Origin: Streptomyces sp. AC550_RSS872
GTDB taxonomy: Bacteria > Actinomycetota > Actinomycetes > Streptomycetales > Streptomycetaceae
Length of the DNA stretch: 64,000 nt
Direction of reading: 5' to 3'
NCBI RefSeq assembly: GCF_019049285.1
Contig: NZ_JAGMUL010000013.1
Coordinates: forward strand, 16,147-80,146
Below are positions 53,692 through 62,079 of this stretch, one piece after another. The position numbers were made by a program, and so were the translations under genes. Numbering within the stretch: the stretch's first letter is position 1; each line of letters begins with the position of its first letter. The notes under the pieces are model-generated. The model was not told the origin of the DNA, did not search any database, and saw nothing but the letters and a program-made list of their open reading frames with translations.

Positions 53692-53732
53692 GGCGCGGTC
53701 GCCCTCCTGCACGGGGCGGCCGCGCCGTTTTT
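53692..53732 (+). terminator. Rho-independent terminator with U-tract after snpA
   Basis: GGCGCGGTCGCCC (53692-53704) pairs with GGGCGGCCGCGCC (53714-53726) with one G-T wobble, and is followed by GTTTTTT, a rare real U-tract in this organism. Transcribes out of snpA. Confidence 0.85.
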
Positions 53733-53845
53733 TGGACAGTTCGCCCAGTAGCTCGGGTGGTTCCTCTTGTTGGGCGGCTGCGGGTTCGTCGTGGCTTGTC
53801 GCGCAGTTCCCCGCGCCCCTGGGGGGGCGTTGCGCCCAGGCAGTC

Positions 53846-55807
53846 CTAATGAGGCGAGGCGATTGCTCTTGCCGCTGCCACCTCCTGGCGCAGGGGCTCC
53901 AGGACGCTGCCCGATGGGCCGGTGAGGTCGGTGCGGACCGCGTACAGGGTTTCGGTCTTTCGTACGCCCTCCGCCAACTCCCTCAGCTGGAGGGCGATCT
54001 GGGTGACCTCGGCGGCCGACGGGGGAGCCGAGCCGTATTTCACCCTGACCCGGGCCGCCGTCGTCGCGTCGACGATGCGCTCGACGGAGACGACCAGGGG
54101 CCACCAGGCGGCGGCGCGGCGGCCGGTGGGCGGGGGCTCGGTCAGGGCGCGTTGGAACTCGGTGCGGATGGCGGAGAGGTTGCGGTAGAGGCGGCGGCGC
54201 ATGCGGGCGCGGGCCGCGGGGTCGACGGCACCGGGCCCGAAGGCGCCCTCCACATAGCGGGCCGTGTCCTCCACGGCGTCCGCGAGGCGGTCGCCGACCC
54301 GGGTGCGCCAGCTCTCCGGCCAGAGCAGATACCCGGCGATCAGGGCGATGGCGCAGCCCATGAGGGAGTCGACCAGGCGGGGCAGCAGCAGGGCGGTGCC
54401 CTGGCGGTTCAGGACGTCCGACAGGAGCAGGATCACCGGGGTGATGGCGGCCGTCTGGTAGCCGTAGCCGCGTGGCGTGAGCGCCGGGACCAGCGGCGCT
54501 AGCAGGAACAGCACCGGTACGTCCCACCAGCCGCGCGGCACCTGCGCGAGCACCGCCGCCGCGATCACCAGCCCGGCGACCGTGCCGAGGGCGCGCAGCA
54601 GGGCGCGGGAGAAGACCGAGCCGAAATCGGGCTTGAGGACGAAGGTGATGGTGAGGGCGACCCAGTAGGAACGGGGGACCGGGACGATCGAGACGAGTAC
54701 CTGGGCCAGGCCGATGCACAGGGCGAGGCGCAGGCCGTAGCGCCAGGAGGCGGCGGAGAGGGTGACGCCCCGCAGGGCGCGGGCGGCGCGGATGCCGAGC
54801 GCGGCCGGGCGGCCGAGGCGGTCGTCGATGCCGCGCGGGTCGACGTCGGGGCCGGCGACGACCTCGGCGGTGTGGCGCAGGGCGTGGTCGACCGCGCGGG
54901 CCGTCTCGGTGGTCGGGGTCGGGAGCCTCAGGCCTGTCGGGCCGGTGTAGCCGCTCTCCACGGCAAAGGCCAGGTGCCGTACGGCCTCCGGGACCTCGGG
55001 CGGGAGGGGGCTGCCGCTGAGGCGGGCGGCGGGGGCGGCCTCCACGACCGGGGTGATGGCGTTCAACTGGGCCAGCAGACGGGTGAGTTCGGGGCTGCGG
55101 CCGTGATGGCGGGCGCGGTGGGCGAGGATGATGTCGTAGGACTGGTTCAGGGACTGGGTGACGGCGTGCCGGGCGTCGTCGTACGCCAGGGTGCTGCCGG
55201 CGCCGCGCTCCTCTCCGGCTTCCAGTAGCTCGGCGACCTTGCGGTAGGTGTCCGCGACCGCCGCCCGTTCCGGCACGCCCGACCTGAGTGGCCAGGCGAG
55301 CAGGGCGAGGAGCAGGACCAGCAGGCCGCCGCCGGACATCAGCAGCGGTGCCAGCCACCAGGCGCCCGGCATCGGAAGGCCCGCGCCGACCACGCTGGTC
55401 AGCAGCAGCACCAGGCCCGCGGCGGAGGCGACCGCGCCGATCGTCGAGATCATCCCGGAGACCAGCGCGACGCCGGTGACGGCCACGACGGCGGCCCAGC
55501 CGTGGCCGTACACCGCGGCACCGAGCGTGATGCCGACGGCGCCGAAGAGCTGGGGGATCGCGATGGTGGGGATGCGGACGCGGTAGGCGGCGGCGGTGTC
55601 GCTGATGACGCCGTTGAGGGCGCCCATCGAGGCGAGGGCACCGTAGAAGGGGCGGTCGGCGGCCAGCCCGATGGCCAGCGGGAGGGCGATGGCGATGGCG
55701 GCGCGCACCACGGCGGGCCGGTTGACGGGGGCCGGCTGGGCCCTGAGGTTCCGCACCAGCCAGTCGGGAGGGGTGAGGCCGATGGAGAACTCGCGGGCGC
55801 GGGACAT
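53846..55807 (-). CDS. FUSC-family membrane transporter (aromatic-acid exporter type)
   Basis: 653 aa. Two halves, each with about five to six TM helices (first about 25-180, second about 370-490) separated by a cytoplasmic region, and a helical C-terminal domain. This is the FUSC/YccS-like arrangement (PRSYWVALTITFVLKPDFGS is the conserved central signature, then VFSRALLRALGTVAGLV). Probably exports aromatic or other acids. Start at ATG 55807 is provisional; GTG 55825 and ATG 55816 are alternatives. Downstream partner of the EEP-hydrolase gene in one operon. Confidence 0.88.
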   Translation of the reverse strand: MSRAREFSIGLTPPDWLVRNLRAQPAPVNRPAVVRAAIAIALPLAIGLAADRPFYGALASMGALNGVISDTAAAYRVRIPTIAIPQLFGAVGITLGAAVYGHGWAAVVAVTGVALVSGMISTIGAVASAAGLVLLLTSVVGAGLPMPGAWWLAPLLMSGGGLLVLLLALLAWPLRSGVPERAAVADTYRKVAELLEAGEERGAGSTLAYDDARHAVTQSLNQSYDIILAHRARHHGRSPELTRLLAQLNAITPVVEAAPAARLSGSPLPPEVPEAVRHLAFAVESGYTGPTGLRLPTPTTETARAVDHALRHTAEVVAGPDVDPRGIDDRLGRPAALGIRAARALRGVTLSAASWRYGLRLALCIGLAQVLVSIVPVPRSYWVALTITFVLKPDFGSVFSRALLRALGTVAGLVIAAAVLAQVPRGWWDVPVLFLLAPLVPALTPRGYGYQTAAITPVILLLSDVLNRQGTALLLPRLVDSLMGCAIALIAGYLLWPESWRTRVGDRLADAVEDTARYVEGAFGPGAVDPAARARMRRRLYRNLSAIRTEFQRALTEPPPTGRRAAAWWPLVVSVERIVDATTAARVRVKYGSAPPSAAEVTQIALQLRELAEGVRKTETLYAVRTDLTGPSGSVLEPLRQEVAAARAIASPH

Positions 55808-55848
55808 GCGCCCCATTATCAGCACCCTCGTTCAGCGTGCCGTCGACC

Positions 55849-56790
55849 TCATCCCCGCTGGTGAAGCGTGACGTCGACGAGCAGGGCCCGGTGATCGGTG
55901 TCCGCCAGGTCGAGGAAGCGGGCGGTGTGGGCGGAGAAGTCGGTGGAGAGGAGCACGTGGTCGATCTGCGCGCCGAAGGCCGGGGTGGTGCGGGCCGGCC
56001 AGCTGGGTGTGCGGTCGTGGCCGGCGAGCCGGGCGGCGTCGTGCAGGCCGGTGTCCAGGATGCGGCGGAAGGCGGCGTGGTCCTGGGAGGCGTTGAAGTC
56101 CCCGGCGACGACGAGGGGCGTCCTCGGGTCTTCCACGGCGAAGTCCCGCAGCTCACCGAGCTCCCGGCGCCACAGGTCGACGTGCCCGGGCAGTGGGGGC
56201 ATGGGGTGCGCGAGCTGGAGCCGTACGGCATGTCCGCGTACGTCGGCGACGGCGCCGGGCATGGCCATGGTGCCGTCGACTCCGTCGGCCGACTCGAGCG
56301 GGAAGCGGCTGAGCACGACCGACCCCGCCGAGCCGGCGGCCACCTGTGCCGCCCGGTGCGGGTAGTCGGCGCCCAGGGCCTCCTTGAGCCCGGCGTCGCA
56401 GGTGTACTCGCACTCCTGGACGAACACGAGGTCCGGCTTCTCGCGGCGGACGGCGGCGACGAGGGCGTCGGTGGCCTGCCCGAACTCGACGTTCGAGGTC
56501 AGGACCCGGAAGGAGGCGAGCGGACGCCCGTCGGGCTGACCGGCCTTCCCGTACGGCTCGATGAACCAGGCCAGCAGCCCCAGCAGCCCGACGGCCCACA
56601 CGACGCCGACCCACCAGCGCGACAGCACGGCGACCAGCAGCCCGAGGCCCACGGGCGCGAGCAGCCACGGCAGGAACGCGAGGAACTGCGGGACCGGGGT
56701 GACCCCGTCGGCATCGGCGACCCGGCATCCGACGACCACGCTGACGCCCAGGAACAGCAGCCCGGCCGACCAGAGAGCCGCAGTCTTCAC
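55849..56790 (-). CDS. Endonuclease/exonuclease/phosphatase family membrane protein
   Basis: 313 aa. Three N-terminal TM helices (about 5-80: LWSAGLLFLGVSVVVG, FLPWLLAPVGLGLLVAVLS, WVGVVWAVGLLGLLAW), then an outward or surface EEP domain with catalytic motifs SNVEFGQ, VFVQE, GDFNAS, IDHVL and DTDHRALLVDV. The layout matches actinomycete membrane-anchored EEP hydrolases, possibly lipid or nucleic-acid phosphodiesterases. Located upstream of FUSC, 41 bp apart. Confidence 0.88.
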   Translation of the reverse strand: MKTAALWSAGLLFLGVSVVVGCRVADADGVTPVPQFLAFLPWLLAPVGLGLLVAVLSRWWVGVVWAVGLLGLLAWFIEPYGKAGQPDGRPLASFRVLTSNVEFGQATDALVAAVRREKPDLVFVQECEYTCDAGLKEALGADYPHRAAQVAAGSAGSVVLSRFPLESADGVDGTMAMPGAVADVRGHAVRLQLAHPMPPLPGHVDLWRRELGELRDFAVEDPRTPLVVAGDFNASQDHAAFRRILDTGLHDAARLAGHDRTPSWPARTTPAFGAQIDHVLLSTDFSAHTARFLDLADTDHRALLVDVTLHQRG

Positions 56791-56979
56791 GTCCTGGCCT
56801 TCCGCTCGTGGATGGTGTCTTGGGCGATGTCGTGGCTGAGGTGCCCGAATCCTCCCTCAAAGACGGAGGTCGTGGGGTGGAGGTTGCGTGGACCGGGAGG
56901 GGTCCCGGGGTCCCACGCCGATGATGAGGCGCCGGTCACCAGCGGAACAGTGGGAAACAGTGGAGCAAGGAGACCCGAG

Positions 56980-57180
56980 ATGACGCGCGTCCAGATCGAC
57001 TGGCTGACCCTGCTGCTCGCCCCCCTCGCGGTCGTCGGGCTGCTGGTCGCCTTCACGGCCAGGCAATCGGCTGCCAGGAGGGGCGCTCCCATGCCTCGCT
57101 GGGGGAATGCCGTCCAGGGCGTGGCGATTGCGTTCGTGCTGCTCGTGGCCCTGATGAACATGGCCGGGAGCGGGTCGTGA
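56980..57180 (+). CDS. Small two-TM membrane protein
   Basis: 66 aa. ATG follows AAGGAGA at good distance. Two hydrophobic helices (WLTLLLAPLAVVGLLVAF; AVQGVAIAFVLLVALMNMAG) are joined by a basic loop (RQSAARRGAPMPRWG). It sits alone between a divergent and a convergent gene. Codon use fits a real gene. No known family recalled. Confidence 0.75.
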   Translation: MTRVQIDWLTLLLAPLAVVGLLVAFTARQSAARRGAPMPRWGNAVQGVAIAFVLLVALMNMAGSGS

Positions 57181-57275
57181 GCGGACGGGACACCAGGCGG
57201 GACGTCGACGATGGCGTCGCGTCCGTGCTTTCCTTCCGGGCCGTGGCCGCTTGATTCCTCCGCAGAAACACGAGA

Positions 57276-57307
57276 GCCCCCGTCCTCCTGGTCGCGGAGG
57301 CGGGGGC
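57276..57307. terminator. Hairpin terminator between small membrane protein and secreted protein genes
   Basis: GCCCCCGTCCTCC (57276-57288) pairs with GGAGGCGGGGGC (57296-57307) with one bulged base, between two convergent genes. Confidence 0.7.
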
Positions 57308-57339
57308 GCTGCGTGTGCTGAGGCTCAGGTCTGGGAGCG

Positions 57340-57795
57340 TCAGGTCTGGCACTGGGAGGTCGCGGCGCTGCTCCAGTTGGACCAGGCGCCCCCCGCGGGC
57401 CTGACATGGACGCGGATCTCGACCTTGACGTTGACCGGGCCGCAGACGCGGTCCGTGGAACCGATGGCGATGGGGCCGACCGTGGACCGTCGCTGGACGA
57501 CGGTACGCCCGTTGCCGATCTTCACCCAGTGACCGCCCGAGACGACGCGGAAGTACGCCTCGTACTCGACCCAGGAGGCTCGCGCGCGGGTATTCGTCAG
57601 GACCGTGTGCGCGGTGATGTTCCGAAAGAAGACGTGGCCGTCCTTCCACCGCTCCGCGCTGATACAGCCGTTACCGGAGATGCCCTGGGTCGAGACGGAC
57701 CCGCCGCAGGCGACGGCGGCGGCGTGGGCGTCGGCGGGGAGGGCAAGTGCGGCAACGGCAGCAGCGGCCACGACAGTCCCCGTACGTTTCAGCAT
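57340..57795 (-). CDS. Secreted hypothetical protein
   Basis: 151 aa with a clear signal peptide (LKRTGTVVAAAAVAALALPA, cleavage near AHAAA). The mature part has beta-rich character, four cysteines (ACGGS, NGCIS, DRVCG, SQCQT) that could form two disulfides, and aromatic-rich strands. It looks like small secreted Streptomyces proteins of unknown function. AAGGGG lies 7 nt before the ATG. Confidence 0.85.
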   Translation of the reverse strand: MLKRTGTVVAAAAVAALALPADAHAAAVACGGSVSTQGISGNGCISAERWKDGHVFFRNITAHTVLTNTRARASWVEYEAYFRVVSGGHWVKIGNGRTVVQRRSTVGPIAIGSTDRVCGPVNVKVEIRVHVRPAGGAWSNWSSAATSQCQT

Positions 57796-57872
57796 TCAGG
57801 TACCCCTTTGGGTTGGGTGCGGTCGGCGAGCAGCAGGGCGAGGGGGCCGCCGGGGAGGCGGAACCGGCCGTC

Positions 57873-58040
57873 CTACGCGGCCTGGATCGCCTCGTTCACC
57901 GGCCCCCAGGACAGCTTGAAGTCCTCTTCGGTGTCGTTGAGTTCCTGTGGTCCGAGCGTGACGTGTTCGGCGAGGAACAGTGACAGACGGGCGTTGGCGT
58001 TGTCCGGGCAGCCCTCCAGGGCCGGCGAGGAGCAGTGTCT
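57873..58040 (-). pseudogene. Possible 3' remnant of an unidentified gene
   Basis: The minus strand reads ALEGCPDNANARLSLFLAEH then VTLGPQELNDTEEDFKLSWG to a TAG at 57873. The composition and codon pattern look protein-coding, but there is no usable start before the stop of the alpha/beta hydrolase gene. This suggests a truncated 3' end. I do not recognise the family; it could also be chance. Confidence 0.35.
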
Positions 58041-58042
58041 CT

Positions 58043-58858
58043 CTAACGGCTGTCGTCCACCCGCGCCAGAAACTCCCCCAGCGCCTCGTTGAACTCCCCC
58101 GCCCGCTCCAGATTCGGCATGTGCGCCGCCCCCTCGATCACCCGGAGGGCCGAGTCGGGGAGCGCGGTGTGCATCGCCTCCGCGTCGGAGACGGGGGTGT
58201 AGGTGTCGTCGGCGCCCACGACGACCAGGGCGGGGACCGTGACGCGGGTCAGCAGGGTGCGGTAGTCGGGGCGTTCGGCGCGGCCGCGCAAGGCCGCCGC
58301 GGCGCCCTCGGGGGGTGTCGCCGTCATCATGCGGTGGACGTGGGCCTTGACCTCGGGGGCCGCGTACGGCGCGACCATCTTCTCCAGCACCTCGTCGGCG
58401 TAGCCGCGCATGCCCTCGCGCAGCAGCCGGTCGGCCATGGCGCCCCGCGCCCGCTTGCCCTCGGCCGTCTCCGCCGCCGGGAAGGTGTCCGCGAGGACCA
58501 GACCGCGGATGCGGTCGGGGAAACGGGCGTAGCACTCCATGACGATCTGGCCGCCCATCGACAGGCCCGCCAGCACGCAGGTCTCCACCTTCAGGTCGTC
58601 CAGCAGGGCCTCGATGTCCCCGGCGAAGACGGAGAGCGGGGTGATGCCCGGGACGACCGGGGAGGCGCCGTAGCCGCGCAGGTCGGGGGCGATGACCCGG
58701 CGGGTGGGGGAGAAGGCCTCGATCTGCGGGGCCCACATCGTGCGGTCGAAAGGGTGGCCGTGGACGAGGACAAGAGGGGTCGCCGACGGGGCCGTGGCCG
58801 TCGCCGTAGCCGAAGGTGTATCGACGCCTTTGTCCTCGTATGCGAGGAAGGGGCTCAT
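58043..58858 (-). CDS. Alpha/beta hydrolase
   Basis: 271 aa. Oxyanion HGHP, nucleophile elbow GLSMGG (S100), acid GADDTYTP (D217/218) and catalytic H246 in GAAHMPNLE: all triad parts are present. Broad family of esterases, epoxide hydrolases or peroxidases; the substrate is unknown. Divergent from the MocR regulator across 87 bp, which may control it. Confidence 0.93.
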   Translation of the reverse strand: MSPFLAYEDKGVDTPSATATATAPSATPLVLVHGHPFDRTMWAPQIEAFSPTRRVIAPDLRGYGASPVVPGITPLSVFAGDIEALLDDLKVETCVLAGLSMGGQIVMECYARFPDRIRGLVLADTFPAAETAEGKRARGAMADRLLREGMRGYADEVLEKMVAPYAAPEVKAHVHRMMTATPPEGAAAALRGRAERPDYRTLLTRVTVPALVVVGADDTYTPVSDAEAMHTALPDSALRVIEGAAHMPNLERAGEFNEALGEFLARVDDSR

Positions 58859-58945
58859 GGAGACGACCCTAGATCGGCTCAACTCCTCGGTGCAATAAGA
58901 TCTTTGCCCTCGGTGCAATCCGAGGTGTCTGCACAGGGGGAGCAC

Positions 58946-60289
58946 GTGAACCGGACGATGGACGACCGGGACGACTACCGGCGTCTCGCCGACCACATCG
59001 CCGACGACATCGCCCACGGACGGCTTCAGCCGGGTGAACGGCTGCCTCCGCAGCGGGTGTTCGCGCGGCGGCGCGGGATCGCCGGGTCCACGGCGGGGCG
59101 GGTGTACGCCGAACTCGTACGGCGGGGTCTGGTCGTCGGCGAGGTCGGGCGCGGGACGTTCGTGCGGGCCGCGCCTGCGGGGCCGGGTGAGCGGGCGCTC
59201 GTCGAGGCCGCGACCGCCGCGCCGGTCAACCTGGAGCTCAACTACCCCTCCGCGCCGGGCCAGTCGGAACTCCTCGCCCCGGCCCTGGCCCCGCTGCTGC
59301 GCCCGGACGTCCTGGCGGAGGCCCTCCGTCCCGCAGCCGCCACCGGCACACCCGAGGCCCGAGAGGCCGCCGCCGCCCTCCTCGCCACCCCCGGCTGGCG
59401 CCCCACGCCCGACCGGATCGTCTTCACCGGCAACGCCCGCCAGGCCGTCGCCGCCACCCTCGCCTCCCTGGTCCGCCCCGGCGGCCGGGTCGGCGTCGAG
59501 GCGCTGACGTACCCCGTGGTCAAGGAGATCGCCACCCGTCTGGGCATCACCCTGGTGCCGCTGGTCACGGACGAGGAAGGTCCGCGCCCGGATTCGGTGG
59601 CCGCCGCGCACCGCACGGCTCCCCTGGCCGCGCTCTACCTCCAGCCGACCCTGCACAACCCGACGTCGGTGACGACGAGCCCCGGACGCAGACACCGACT
59701 GGCCCGCACAGCGACCGACTTGAACATCCCGGTCGTCGAGGACCGCATCTGGTCCTTCCTCACGGACGACGACCCCCTCGCCGCCCACGCCCCCGGCCTC
59801 ACCCACGTCGTCGACGGCCTCTCCAAGCGCGTCGCCCCCGGGCTCACCGTCGGTTTCGTCGTCGTACCGGAGGAACGGGCCGAGGCGGTGGCGGCGGCCG
59901 TCCGGTCCGGCGGGTGGAGCGCGGGGCGCTTCGCGGTGGAGGTGGCCACACGGTGGATCGCGGACGGGACGGTGGAGCGGCTGGTCGAGGGCAAGAGAGC
60001 GGACGCGGCGCGCCGGCAGCGGATCGTGGAGGAGGAGCTGCGGGGGTTCACCGTGCGGTCCGACCCCCGCGCCTATTACGCCTGGTGGGAGCTGCCCGCC
60101 CCGTGGCGCGCTGACACCTTCACGGCCGCCGCGGCCGCGCAGGGCGTCGCGGTGACACCGGGTCCCGCGTTCGCGGCCGGCCCGAACCGCACTCCGGACG
60201 CCGTCAGGCTGGGGCTCGGGTCGGTGAGCGAGGTGGCTCTGCGGGGGGCTTTGCGGGTGTTGGCCGGGGTCGTGCGCGGTGGGGTGTGA
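58946..60289 (+). CDS. MocR-family (GntR HTH + aminotransferase-like) regulator
   Basis: 447 aa. N-terminal GntR winged helix (about 8-70: YRRLADHIADDIAHGRLQPG, FARRRGIAGSTAGRVYAEL) fused to a fold type I aminotransferase-like domain with LQPTLHNPTSVTTSPGRR and PLP lysine in VDGLSKRVAPGL. Such proteins bind PLP as effector and usually control vitamin B6 or nearby metabolic genes. GTG 58946 follows GGGGGAG; ATG 58958 is an alternative. The 3' end lies in a 155-bp tandem repeat unit. Confidence 0.92.
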   Translation: MNRTMDDRDDYRRLADHIADDIAHGRLQPGERLPPQRVFARRRGIAGSTAGRVYAELVRRGLVVGEVGRGTFVRAAPAGPGERALVEAATAAPVNLELNYPSAPGQSELLAPALAPLLRPDVLAEALRPAAATGTPEAREAAAALLATPGWRPTPDRIVFTGNARQAVAATLASLVRPGGRVGVEALTYPVVKEIATRLGITLVPLVTDEEGPRPDSVAAAHRTAPLAALYLQPTLHNPTSVTTSPGRRHRLARTATDLNIPVVEDRIWSFLTDDDPLAAHAPGLTHVVDGLSKRVAPGLTVGFVVVPEERAEAVAAAVRSGGWSAGRFAVEVATRWIADGTVERLVEGKRADAARRQRIVEEELRGFTVRSDPRAYYAWWELPAPWRADTFTAAAAAQGVAVTPGPAFAAGPNRTPDAVRLGLGSVSEVALRGALRVLAGVVRGGV

Positions 60290-60665
60290 GCGCTGCGGGC
60301 GGGATGCGCGGTCGGGGCGGGGGCGATCGGCCGCGGGGGCCTGCCGCACCGCCCGCCGTCAGGCTCGGGCCCTCGTCGGCTCCTGGGCCGGATCCGCGGT
60401 GCGTGCCGCGGAGGGTTGTCGGCGTTGCGCGAGGAACTGCGTCAGGCGGCAGGTGAGGGCCACGGCGAGGCCGAGGGCGATCAGGAGCCAGGAGTCTGAG
60501 CGCAGGGTCGCCGTCAGGCTCGGGCTCGGGTCGGTTCCCGAGCCGGATCTGCGGTGGGCGTTGCGGCGGCTTGTCGGCGTTGTGCGAGGAGTTCTGTGAG
60601 GCGGCAGGTGAGGGCCACGGCGAGGCCGAGGGCGATCAGGAGCCAGGAGACCGAGCGCAGGGTCG
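60201..60665. repeat. Three 155-bp tandem units at converging gene ends
   Basis: CCGTCAGGCT begins each unit, at 60201, 60356 and 60511, with spacing of exactly 155 bp twice. Units 2 and 3 are strongly similar (shared GGCGGCAGGTGAGGGCCACG and GAGGGCGATCAGGAGCCAGG). Unit 1 is more diverged but keeps CTCGGGTCGG-type text and the GGGCGATC block at the same place. Unit 1 contains the last codons of the MocR gene; unit 3 contains the 3' end of the convergent membrane protein; unit 2 is a noncoding duplicate of that 3' end. Confidence 0.75.
60359..60513 (-). pseudogene. Duplicated 3' end of the 60514 membrane protein gene
   Basis: Reading the minus strand, unit 2 encodes ATLRSDSWLLIALGLAVALT then CRLTQFLAQRRQ...TRARA and a stop at 60359. 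This parallels the true C-terminus TTLRSVSWLLIALGLAVALT...TRARA. It is a partial duplicate without a start, carrying one TM helix and the tail. Confidence 0.8.
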
Positions 60666-61452
60666 TCGTCAGGGCGTCGTAGATCGCGGCGGCGGCCGGG
60701 CGATGGGCCGGGTCGGCGAGGTCGGCCAGGGTGAGGCGGCGGCCGATCGTCACCGCGAGGAGCAGGAGCGCGCCGCCCAGGGCCGTGCCCAGCGCGGTGG
60801 CCGTGACCGCGCGGCGGCGGCAGGCGGCGACGGCGATGCCGGTCGAGGCGAGGACCGCCGCCGAGACGGGCAGCCAGAAGCCGGCGACTTCGAGCACCTC
60901 GTACCCCTTCCTGAGGCGGTGCACGTCATGGGCCGGGAGCAGCGCGACCTCGGTGTGCTCGACCGGGATGTGGTGGGCCAGCGGGACGTGGTCGTCGGTG
61001 AGCCGGCGTTTGATCTGCGCGGTGACCGGCGCGAGGTCGACGGTGACCGCGCGCTCGCGCCTGTCCCGGAGGGCACTCAGCACGGCGTCGTGGACCACCC
61101 GGTTGCCCGCCTCCCACGCCGTACGGAACGCCTCGGTCCGGGTGAAGGAACGCACCGCGTCCTGCGCGAACGGCCGCACGGTGCCGGGCTCGGGCGACGC
61201 GGGCGACGCCGGGGACGCCTCCATCCGTTCGTCGATCTCGCGCATGATCCCGGCCCCGACCGTGTCCGCGACCGCGCCCTGCACGGCCGGATCGGCGGCG
61301 AGCGGCGCCATGGCGGTGACATAGCGACCGGTGTCCGCCAGCCCGTACGTCACCCACGCCGCCAGCACGCCGAACGGCACGAGGAGGCACGCCAGCGCGA
61401 TCAGCGCTGCCGACAGGGCGTTCCGCAGCCGGGTGAGCACCCTTCCAGACAA
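60514..61452 (-). CDS. Multi-TM membrane protein, family unknown
   Basis: 312 aa. One N-terminal TM (LSAALIALACLLVPFGVLAA), an extracytoplasmic region of about 130 residues, then three TM helices (VAGFWLPVSAAVLASTGIAV; ALGTALGGALLLLAVT; SWLLIALGLAVALT) and a cytoplasmic tail. This domain plan is seen in many streptomycete proteins of unknown function. Start TTG 61452 is provisional; GTG 61440 is the other option. Its 3' end lies in the third 155-bp repeat unit. Confidence 0.8.
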   Translation of the reverse strand: MSGRVLTRLRNALSAALIALACLLVPFGVLAAWVTYGLADTGRYVTAMAPLAADPAVQGAVADTVGAGIMREIDERMEASPASPASPEPGTVRPFAQDAVRSFTRTEAFRTAWEAGNRVVHDAVLSALRDRRERAVTVDLAPVTAQIKRRLTDDHVPLAHHIPVEHTEVALLPAHDVHRLRKGYEVLEVAGFWLPVSAAVLASTGIAVAACRRRAVTATALGTALGGALLLLAVTIGRRLTLADLADPAHRPAAAAIYDALTTTLRSVSWLLIALGLAVALTCRLTELLAQRRQAAATPTADPAREPTRARA

Positions 61453-61503
61453 GGGTCACGAGAGCGTGCGCGCCAGCCTCGTGCCTGCATACGGGCGCAT
61501 GAT

Positions 61504-61968
61504 TCAGGCGAGACGGTGACCCTGCGCGTCCTCGTGCGTGTAGTAGCGGTAGAACAGCACGGCGAAGCAGGCCGCGCCGATCACGAGCCCCATCGCCGAG
61601 GACCTGAGGACCGACGCGTCGGTCTGGCTGTACAGGAACCCGAACGTACCGCCCGTGAAGGCGGCCCACAGGATCGCGTGCACCTCGCGGATGGCCCGGG
61701 AGGCGACCGCGCGGACGGCCACGTACAACACCATGAACGCGGCCGCGGTGACGAAGCCGAAGAGCAGGTTCCAGCCGGTGATCTCGCCGCCGGAGCGCCG
61801 GTTCGCCGCGGCCCAGTAGCCGTAGACGAGCCCGAGGACGACCGGTACGACCACGCTCATCGCGCGGTGCGTCCGCGCACTGAACACATCGGGCAGACCC
61901 CTCGTGCCGGCCGTGCCCGTTCGCGCCGTCACGGTCCGTCCGCCGGGCGCGGGTGCCGCATGAGCCAT
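61504..61968 (-). CDS. Four-TM small membrane protein
   Basis: 154 aa. A disordered N-terminus (about 1-40) is followed by four hydrophobic helices (SVVVPVVLGLVYGYWAA; NLLFGFVTAAAFMVLYVA; VHAILWAAFTGGTFGFLY; MGLVIGAACFAVLFYRYY) and a short His/Asp tail. AGGAG is 8 nt before the ATG. Function unknown; 51 bp upstream of the start of the preceding membrane gene in the same direction. Confidence 0.8.
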   Translation of the reverse strand: MAHAAPAPGGRTVTARTGTAGTRGLPDVFSARTHRAMSVVVPVVLGLVYGYWAAANRRSGGEITGWNLLFGFVTAAAFMVLYVAVRAVASRAIREVHAILWAAFTGGTFGFLYSQTDASVLRSSAMGLVIGAACFAVLFYRYYTHEDAQGHRLA

Positions 61969-62079
61969 GAGAGCACTCCTCTCTCTCCTCGCCCCGCCAT
62001 CCAGGGCACACCTCAAGCGGCTCGCCGGCAAGTCGGCACCCGGATGCGGCGCGCTGACCGGCGTGCTTGTCTGAGGCTC

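Noticed and set aside
58936..58954. Third parS-like site (CACGTGAA near the MocR start)
   Set aside because: Only the central part matches; the left half-site GTTT is absent, so it is likely chance.
58043..60349. 768-aa minus-strand frame extending the alpha/beta hydrolase
   Set aside because: The upstream part is antisense to the MocR gene; the hydrolase has a good start at 58858.
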